A DNA stretch of 11,521 bases from Paludibacter sp. UBA5753. Lineage in GTDB: Bacteria > Bacteroidota > Bacteroidia > Bacteroidales > Paludibacteraceae. The position numbers and the translations under genes are program-made. Under the pieces are notes generated by a model. The model ran no database searches. It was not told the DNA's origin and saw nothing but the letters and a program-made list of their open reading frames with translations. The stretch is taken from contig DIFH01000047.1 of the NCBI GenBank assembly GCA_002427615.1, forward strand, positions 31,900 through 43,420, given 5' to 3'. Shown here piece by piece: positions 6,453 to 11,521 of this stretch; within the stretch, counting starts at the first letter, position 1, and each line of letters starts with the position of its first letter.

Positions 6453-7892
6453 ATGTACAGTTTTATTATTTCTATCATAGTCCTGATATTGGGCTACACA
6501 GTTTACGGAAAAATAGCCGAACGAATTTTTGGAGTTGATAAAAACAGGCCGACGCCGGCCATTGCCAATCCCGATGGGGTAGATTATGTACCGTTACCAT
6601 GGTGGCGTATTTTCCTGATTCAGTTTTTGAATATTGCCGGCTTAGGACCCATTTTCGGCGCCATTATGGGCGTTATGTTCGGTTCTGCATCGTTTTTGTG
6701 GATTGTGCTCGGAACTATTTTTGCAGGTGGAGTACACGATTATTTTTCGGCAATGATGTCCATTCGCAATAATGGCGCCAGCTTGCCCGAACTTGTCGGA
6801 CAGGAACTTGGGTCGGGGATAAAGCAATTTATGCGCGTGTTTTCATTGGCGTTAATGATTTTGGTCGGAGCGGTATTCGTTTCCGGACCTGCCGACTTAC
6901 TGGCCAACCTTACTCCAGGCGCAGTGAATTCAATGTGGTGGGCGGTAATTGTATTTGCCTATTACATCTTGGCAACGCTCTTGCCCATCGACAAATTAAT
7001 CGGTAAAATTTATCCTGTTTTCGGCTTTGCTCTGCTTTTTATGGCTTTGGGAATTTTAATTGCAATCTTTATAAATCGTGCTCCGATACCTGAATTTACC
7101 GAAGGTTTCGCAAATTTACATCCTCAAAAACTCCCCATTTTCCCCATCATGTTTGTGTCTATTGCCTGTGGAGCCATTTCGGGTTTTCATGCCACGCAAT
7201 CGCCTTTAATGGCACGCTGTATTCAGAACGAGAAACTGGGACGGCGCATTTTTTATGGCAGCATGGTAGCCGAAGGCATTGTGGCATTGATTTGGGCGGC
7301 GGCGGCTTCGAGCTTTTTCGGTTCCATTCAGGGACTGCAGGATTTTGTAGCCGGACTTGCACCGACAGCCAATAAACCGGCGGCAGTTGTCGATTTAATT
7401 TCAAAAACCTGGCTCGGACATTTTGGTGGAATCCTGGCTTTGCTTGGTGTTATTGCCGCCCCTATCACTTCGGGCGATACGGCTTTGCGTTCGGCACGAT
7501 TGATAGCTGCCGATTTTCTGCATTTCGATCAAAAACCAATAAAGAAAAGGCTGATAATTTCTATCCCGATTTTTATTCTGACTTTTATAATTCTTCAAAT
7601 AAATTTTGATGTATTATGGCGATATTTTGCCTGGTGTAACCAAACGTTGGCGGTTTTCACCCTTTGGGCAATAACAGTGTATTTATCCAAACAAAAGAAA
7701 TTCTACGGCATTTCGCTACTTCCGGCTCTGTTTATGACAACTGTAAGTATAAGCTATATTCTCATTGCCCCCGAAGGTTTTCACTTATCACCTGTGATTT
7801 CGTATAGTGTCGGGATAGTCATTTCTATTGTACTTTTTGTTCTGTTTTTGTATAAAAAGAAACCCAAAAGCACAAATCACAAGATGTTGTAA
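6453..7892 (+). CDS. cstA: Carbon starvation CstA family transporter, short form
   Basis: A 479-residue polytopic inner-membrane protein of the CstA family. E. coli relatives (CstA, BtsT) import pyruvate and were earlier linked to peptide uptake; the substrate here is unknown. Hydrophobic segments run through the whole protein, about a dozen or more. Family blocks are FLNIAGLGPIFGAIMG at 58-73, GGVHDYFSAMMSIRNNG at 92-108, GAISGFHATQSPLMARC at 240-256, APITSGDTALRSARLI at 336-351 and LWRYFAWCNQTLA at 388-400. It is much shorter than the roughly 700-residue E. coli protein; short forms are common in Bacteroidota. The C-terminus is a short basic tail (YKKKPKSTNHK). I chose the ATG at 6453 (MYSFIISIIV), which puts the first membrane helix at the N-terminus. 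The TTG at 6426 adds nine residues. It lies 144 nt after rlmD and no clear promoter was found in that gap. Confidence 0.92.
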   Translation: MYSFIISIIVLILGYTVYGKIAERIFGVDKNRPTPAIANPDGVDYVPLPWWRIFLIQFLNIAGLGPIFGAIMGVMFGSASFLWIVLGTIFAGGVHDYFSAMMSIRNNGASLPELVGQELGSGIKQFMRVFSLALMILVGAVFVSGPADLLANLTPGAVNSMWWAVIVFAYYILATLLPIDKLIGKIYPVFGFALLFMALGILIAIFINRAPIPEFTEGFANLHPQKLPIFPIMFVSIACGAISGFHATQSPLMARCIQNEKLGRRIFYGSMVAEGIVALIWAAAASSFFGSIQGLQDFVAGLAPTANKPAAVVDLISKTWLGHFGGILALLGVIAAPITSGDTALRSARLIAADFLHFDQKPIKKRLIISIPIFILTFIILQINFDVLWRYFAWCNQTLAVFTLWAITVYLSKQKKFYGISLLPALFMTTVSISYILIAPEGFHLSPVISYSVGIVISIVLFVLFLYKKKPKSTNHKML

Positions 7893-8007
7893 TTCAAAAA
7901 AATAAGTCTTTAGGATTCAAAAAAAAGGCTTTTTAGTTGGTTGTAGGGAATATTTTCCGTTATTTTACAAAATTTTTTACCATAGAAAATACTCAAAAAA
8001 TATCATT

Positions 8008-9132
8008 ATGGCAGTAATCATTCGCGAAATCGGAACTAAAAAAGAGTTGAAAAAATTTATAAGGTTTGGAATCAATTTATATAAAAATTGTGAGTTTGCA
8101 GCTCCGCCTTTGCTAATGGACGATTTACTGAATCTTTCCAAAGGAAGCAATCCTGCTTTGGATTTTTGTGAAAAAGCTTATTTTCTGGCATACAAAGAGA
8201 ATAAAATTGTAGGGCGAATAGCCGCCATTATAAATCCTGTAGCCAACGAAAGATGGAATCAAAAAAATGCCCGCTTCGGTTGGGTCGATTTTATAGATGA
8301 CGCAGAAGTAACGACGGCTTTATTTGACGCAGTTGAAAAATGGGCAAAGTCAAAAGGAATGATTGCCATTCAAGGTCCGTTAGGCTTTACCGATTTTGAT
8401 CACGAAGGTACCCTTATCGAAGGATACGACAAACTCGGAACTTTGGCCACTATTTATAATTATTCGTATTACCCCGGGCATATTGAGCGAAACGGCTATG
8501 TAAAAGACATCGACTGGAACGAATATCAGATAACCATACCGGAGGTTTTTCCTGAAAAATATTTTCGCATAGCCGAAATTGTAAAGAAAAAATTCAACCT
8601 GACTCCCAAACGTTTTAGATCGCGCAAAGAGCTTGTAAACAATTACGCACAAAAAATATTCGATTTACTCAACCTGTGTTATCAGGATTTGTACGGATAT
8701 ACAAAATTGAACGACAAGCAAATCCATTTTTACATTAAGTTGTATTTCAGCTTTTTCCGTTTGGATACGGTTTCGGTTGTAGTTGATGAAAAAGACGATG
8801 TGGTCGCACTCGGAATTGCCATGCCGAGTTTCACAAAAGCATTACAGAAAGCGAAGGGAAGACTTTTCCCATTGGGTTGGTACTACATGCTTCGGGCTTT
8901 AAAGAAAAACGATTTGGTCGATTTGTATCTGATGGCAGTACATCCCAATTATCAAAATAAAGGCGTTAACTCCATCCTATTTGCAGATCTTATGCCTCAA
9001 TTTGCCAAAAACGGATACAAATTTGCTGAATCGAATCCCGAACTCGAAACCAATACCCGTATGTCGTCGCAATGGGGAAGTTTTGAATATGTAAACCACA
9101 AAAAAAGGAGGGTTTACATAAAAGAAATTTAA
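8008..9132 (+). CDS. GNAT-fold acyltransferase-like protein (YghO/BcerS-like)
   Basis: A 374-residue protein I assign to the GNAT-fold family that includes E. coli YghO and bacterial ceramide synthase-like proteins. It would transfer an acyl group from a thioester to an amine; the substrate is not shown by the sequence. The N-terminal half contains GRIAAIINPVANERW at 69-83, FGWVDFIDD at 90-98 and the family block GPLGFTDFDHEGTLIEGYD at 123-141. YNYSYYPGHIERNGYVKDIDW follows at 150-170. The C-terminal half carries a GNAT motif-A-like stretch, LYLMAVHPNYQNKGVNSIL at 306-324, then ESNPELETNTRMSSQW at 341-356. There is no signal peptide or membrane helix. The ATG at 8008 is the obvious start. Upstream, TTG-N17-TATTTTAC (about 7940-7970) is a weak promoter resemblance. 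The flanking genes (cstA, nadB) say nothing about its role. Confidence 0.75.
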   Translation: MAVIIREIGTKKELKKFIRFGINLYKNCEFAAPPLLMDDLLNLSKGSNPALDFCEKAYFLAYKENKIVGRIAAIINPVANERWNQKNARFGWVDFIDDAEVTTALFDAVEKWAKSKGMIAIQGPLGFTDFDHEGTLIEGYDKLGTLATIYNYSYYPGHIERNGYVKDIDWNEYQITIPEVFPEKYFRIAEIVKKKFNLTPKRFRSRKELVNNYAQKIFDLLNLCYQDLYGYTKLNDKQIHFYIKLYFSFFRLDTVSVVVDEKDDVVALGIAMPSFTKALQKAKGRLFPLGWYYMLRALKKNDLVDLYLMAVHPNYQNKGVNSILFADLMPQFAKNGYKFAESNPELETNTRMSSQWGSFEYVNHKKRRVYIKEI

Positions 9133-9271
9133 GAAATTTAAAAGGATTGAGATGTTGCAGGCGATAAAAGGGGATCGTTTTTTTGAAATTATTTTTCCCG
9201 TTACAGTATTTACCCAATCAATCCAGTTAGCTTATTTAACAGACTTACAGAATAACTAATTTATATAAAAA

Positions 9272-10849
9272 ATGACACGCAAATTTGATTTTTTGGTCAT
9301 TGGGAGCGGTATTGCGGGTATAAGTTTTGCCCTGAAAGCCGCGCCTTATGGCAAAGTGGCATTGCTGTGTAAAACCACACTTGACGAATCGAACACATCG
9401 TTTGCACAAGGCGGTATCGCCGCCGTAACATACGAACCCGATAATTTCGAAAAACATATTGAAGATACGCTTATTGCCGGCGATGGGCATTGCAACCTGG
9501 CTGCGGTCGAAAAAGTAATCCGCGAAGCTCCTGCCCAAATTCAGGAGTTGTTGCGTTGGGGAGTCGATTTCGATAAGGACGAAAATGGCTTATTCGATTT
9601 GCATCGCGAAGGAGGCCATTCAGAGCACCGCATTTTGCATCACAAAGACAACACCGGTTACGAGATTCAGCAAAGTCTGATCAGACAGGTACGGGCAAAT
9701 CCCAATATCGAAGTTTATGAGAATTTTTTTGCCATTGAAATACTCACACAACATCATTTGGGCGAAATAGTAACCCAGCATACGCCGAATATCGAATGTT
9801 ACGGCGCTTATGTGTTGAACCAGCAAAGCAATCATATTCACACTTTTCTGGCCAAAGTAACCTTGTTGGCTACAGGCGGTATTGGCAGCGTTTATGCCAC
9901 AACCACTAATCCCGCTGTTTCAACAGGAGATGGAATAGCCATGGTACACAGGGCAAGAGGTGTGATTCAGGATATGGAATTTGTACAATTCCACCCGACG
10001 GGTTTATATCAGCCTGGCGCCCGTCCTACCTACCTGATATCAGAAGCTATTCGGGGTTACGGAGCGGTTCTACGTTGTAAAGACGGACGTGAATTTATGC
10101 AGAAATATGACGAACGAGGTGCGTTGGCTCCCCGCGACATCGTGGCGCGCGCTATTGATAACGAAATGAAAATTCGTGGAGATGAATTCGTTTATCTCGA
10201 TGTAACTCATAAAAATGCCGAAGAAACGAAAGAACACTTTCCGAACATCTATAAAAAATGTTTGGAACTCGGCATCGATATCACAAAAGATATGATTCCG
10301 GTTTCGCCGATTCAGCATTATCTTTGTGGTGGCATAGTTGTTGATTTGAATGGAAAAACATCGATAAATCATTTGTATGCCGCCGGCGAATGTTCGTGTA
10401 CCGGTTTGCATGGCGCAAATCGTTTAGCTTCAAATTCTTTACTCGAAGCAATCGTGTATGCCGATGCTGCGATGAAAGATGCTGTAAAACAAATTGATAC
10501 AATTCAATACAATGAGTTTATCCCCGAATGGAATGATGAAGGGACAAAACTACCTGAGGAAATGGTGTTGATAACCCAAAGTTTTCGGGAAGTGGAACAA
10601 ATTATGAATGCCTATGTGGGCATTGTGCGTTCCAATCTTCGTTTGAAGCGTGCCATGAACCGGCTTGAAATTTTATATCGCGAAACCGAAGATTTGTTCG
10701 AACGTTCGGTGGTTTCGCGCGAAATATGTGAATTGCGTAACGTAATCAGCGTAGCTTATCTGATTATCAAACACGCACTTCGCCGGAAAGAAAGCCGTGG
10801 TTTGCATTACACGATTGATTACCCGAAACGCATGAGAAACGAGCCCTGA
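9272..10849 (+). CDS. nadB: L-aspartate oxidase
   Basis: A 525-residue FAD enzyme that oxidises L-aspartate to iminoaspartate, the first step of de novo NAD synthesis; quinolinate synthase (NadA) uses the product. The N-terminal FAD-binding motif is VIGSGIAGISFA at 9-20, followed by NTSFAQGGIAAVT at 41-53. The active-site region has HREGGHSEHRILHHKDNTG at 111-129, EFVQFHPTGLY at 236-246, LISEAIRGYGAVLR at 255-268 and PRDIVARAID at 287-296. PIQHYLCGGI at 346-355 and GECSCTGLHGANRLASNSLL at 372-391 follow. Arg288 and His349 match the expected catalytic positions. The helical C-terminal domain (about 430-525) fits NadB rather than a fumarate reductase subunit, and no iron-sulfur partner is adjacent. 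nadA and nadC are not in the window. The ATG at 9272 gives a standard N-terminus. The small secreted-protein gene follows 14 nt later. Confidence 0.96.
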   Translation: MTRKFDFLVIGSGIAGISFALKAAPYGKVALLCKTTLDESNTSFAQGGIAAVTYEPDNFEKHIEDTLIAGDGHCNLAAVEKVIREAPAQIQELLRWGVDFDKDENGLFDLHREGGHSEHRILHHKDNTGYEIQQSLIRQVRANPNIEVYENFFAIEILTQHHLGEIVTQHTPNIECYGAYVLNQQSNHIHTFLAKVTLLATGGIGSVYATTTNPAVSTGDGIAMVHRARGVIQDMEFVQFHPTGLYQPGARPTYLISEAIRGYGAVLRCKDGREFMQKYDERGALAPRDIVARAIDNEMKIRGDEFVYLDVTHKNAEETKEHFPNIYKKCLELGIDITKDMIPVSPIQHYLCGGIVVDLNGKTSINHLYAAGECSCTGLHGANRLASNSLLEAIVYADAAMKDAVKQIDTIQYNEFIPEWNDEGTKLPEEMVLITQSFREVEQIMNAYVGIVRSNLRLKRAMNRLEILYRETEDLFERSVVSREICELRNVISVAYLIIKHALRRKESRGLHYTIDYPKRMRNEP

Positions 10850-10863
10850 TATTTAAAAATAAT

Positions 10864-11232
10864 ATGAAACGAATAATCCTTTTACTGATAAGTTTTGTTT
10901 TTATAGCATATAATTATGCCGACAATAAAAACACGGGCGATCCGCGCACATCGGTTGTGAAAATTGAAAGTAGTTGGAATAAATCGGATAACGAAACCCC
11001 ATCTGGAACTAATAATCAAACCGTTGCTGTTGATGGGATAACTTTCAGCAGCACCTCCGAGGGCATTTATATCATGCTGCCCAAAGCCACAAGCAATGTG
11101 AAACTTTTTGCGCTTACCGGCGAGGTGGTTTGGAGCGGAAATCTTGTTCAGGGTCGGTTTTTTATTCCCACCCGGCAAGGAATTTATTTTTTGAGAATCA
11201 ACAATAAAAGCTATAAGGTTATTTGTAAGTAA
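10864..11232 (+). CDS. Small exported protein with T9SS sorting-like C-terminal domain
   Basis: A 122-residue protein of unknown function. Residues 1-19 form a clear signal peptide, with a KR N-region, the hydrophobic core IILLLISFVFIA and a likely cut after YNYA. Residues 20-56 are polar and low in predicted structure (rich in N, S, T, D). Residues 57-122 resemble the Por/T9SS type A sorting domain: the pattern NVKLFALTGEVVW (78-90), then GIYFLRINNKSYKVICK (106-122). It is nearly all sorting domain, with almost no cargo. If the domain works, the protein would be exported across the outer membrane. It could instead stay periplasmic, or be a remnant of a larger protein. The ATG is 14 nt after the nadB stop, so cotranscription is likely. 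A hairpin follows seven nt after the stop. Confidence 0.72.
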   Translation: MKRIILLLISFVFIAYNYADNKNTGDPRTSVVKIESSWNKSDNETPSGTNNQTVAVDGITFSSTSEGIYIMLPKATSNVKLFALTGEVVWSGNLVQGRFFIPTRQGIYFLRINNKSYKVICK

Positions 11233-11238
11233 GTTAAC

Positions 11239-11272
11239 AAACCTGTTTGGATTTCAGAAACCTGACAGGTTT
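11239..11272 (+). terminator. Hairpin after the small exported-protein gene
   Basis: AAACCTGT (11239-11246) pairs perfectly with ACAGGTTT (11265-11272). The intervening 18 nt can pair only partly (GG/CC and TT/AA steps). It starts seven nt after the stop codon and may end the nadB transcript. It lacks a T-tract, so it may be a palindromic intergenic repeat instead. The nested palindrome AAACCTG-A-CAGGTTT occupies 11258-11272. Confidence 0.5.
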
Positions 11273-11290
11273 AAACAGATAGTGAAACTA

Positions 11291-11376
11291 CAATAGAGTT
11301 TATATGGATTAATTTTTTAGATACATGTTTAACCGTTTTATTGTTTTACTGTTCAGGAACGTAAAGAACTCTATTG
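11291..11376. repeat. 10-bp inverted repeat with 66-nt spacer
   Basis: CAATAGAGTT (11291-11300) is the exact reverse complement of 11367-11376. Pairing does not extend on either side. The stretch between is AT-rich and holds no ORF. It may be a chance match or the base of a larger RNA structure. I see no other content between the hairpin ending at 11272 and the repeat starting at 11416. Confidence 0.5.
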
Positions 11377-11415
11377 GCAAGCACACAGGGTTATTTTATG
11401 CTGATGCATTAATTA

Positions 11416-11446
11416 TTTGTAACTACTCAGCACCCTAATAAATTTG
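11416..11446 (+). promoter_or_regulatory. Outward promoter-like motif inside right repeat
   Basis: TTTG (11416-11419), a 19-nt spacer and TAAATTTG (11439-11446) match the Bacteroidota promoter consensus. It reads toward the right edge, away from the window interior. The predicted start, near 11453, falls in the left strand of the repeat's hairpin, so a transcript would begin within or just after that structure. Confidence 0.4.
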
Positions 11447-11483
11447 ATAATAATCAGCCATTTAGTTGATTATTATGCATTTA
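11416..11483 (+). repeat. Right arm of 68-bp inverted repeat
   Basis: The reverse complement of positions 1-68 with two mismatches. It starts with TTTG, then the core TGTAACTACTCAGCACC (11418-11434), and ends with a perfect 10-bp stem. In that stem ATAATAATCA (about 11447-11456) pairs with TGATTATTAT across the loop GCCATTTAGT. No ORF overlaps. The GC-rich palindrome begins nine nt further on. Confidence 0.93.
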
Positions 11484-11491
11484 AACTCTTT

Positions 11492-11521
11492 GCCCCGACG
11501 GGGCTAAATATGAATAACCCC
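11492..11521. repeat. GC-rich palindromic repeat, cut by window edge
   Basis: GCCCCGACGGGGC (11492-11504) is a near-perfect palindrome in otherwise AT-rich DNA. GGGG at 11500-11503 can alternatively pair with the terminal CCCC at 11518-11521. This resembles dispersed palindromic repeats seen between genes in Bacteroidota. The rest lies outside the window. Confidence 0.5.

Noticed and set aside
9133..9271. Terminator or promoter in the gap before nadB
   Set aside because: AAATTT-type direct repeats and T-runs are present, but I found no convincing stem. The best promoter resemblance (TTTG-N21-TATTTACC) departs too far from the consensus.
10070..10411. 113-codon minus-strand open frame inside nadB
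   Set aside because: It is fully antisense to conserved nadB motifs and has no promoter or family resemblance.
1..11521. The whole window as a composite transposon or integrative element bounded by inverted repeats
   Set aside because: There is no transposase, integrase, conjugation or cargo gene. The enclosed genes are housekeeping and their coding style looks uniform. The repeat core also occurs inside the block.

Overview
The window looks like a chromosomal stretch from a member of the Bacteroidota, probably in or near the Bacteroidales. Four things point there. Intergenic DNA is AT-rich and start codons lack Shine-Dalgarno sequences. Several upstream regions carry the Bacteroidota promoter pattern (TTTG, about 18-19 nt, TAnnTTTG). 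A TIGR02757/DUF2400 protein is present. The last gene encodes a small secreted protein ending in a domain that resembles a type IX secretion sorting domain. No genus can be named from this evidence.

Layout, left to right. Positions 1-68 hold one arm of a long inverted repeat, followed by about 370 nt without a gene. An acyl-CoA dehydrogenase (438-1988, +) converges on a bifunctional NAD(P)H-hydrate repair enzyme (2032-3540, -), and the two share a perfect 16-bp terminator stem. A TIGR02757 protein (3698-4513, -) lies upstream of the repair gene on the same strand. The divergent gap 4514-4898 contains a 17-bp repeat core and a MITE-like palindromic element. Four genes then read rightwards as separate units: rlmD (4899-6308), a short-form CstA transporter (6453-7892), a GNAT-fold YghO/BcerS-like protein (8008-9132) and nadB (9272-10849). 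A small exported protein (10864-11232) follows nadB after 14 nt. The right end carries a hairpin, the second arm of the inverted repeat (11416-11483) and the start of a GC-rich palindromic repeat that runs off the edge.

Most genes are metabolic or RNA-modification housekeeping functions and do not form one pathway. The only thematic link is NAD: nadB makes the first intermediate of de novo NAD synthesis, and the Nnr enzyme repairs damaged NAD(P)H. They are about 5.7 kb apart on opposite strands, so the link may be coincidental.

I found no phage, CRISPR, toxin-antitoxin, defence or transposase genes, and no new multi-gene system. The most unusual content is non-coding. The two 68-bp arms (66/68 identical, opposite orientation, about 11.3 kb apart) each contain an outward-facing match to the Bacteroidota promoter consensus. 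Their 17-bp core recurs a third time beside the MITE-like element. Among proteins, the least ordinary are the secreted protein that is almost all sorting-like domain, the GNAT protein with a possible ceramide-synthase relationship, and the TIGR02757 protein with a glycosylase-like motif.
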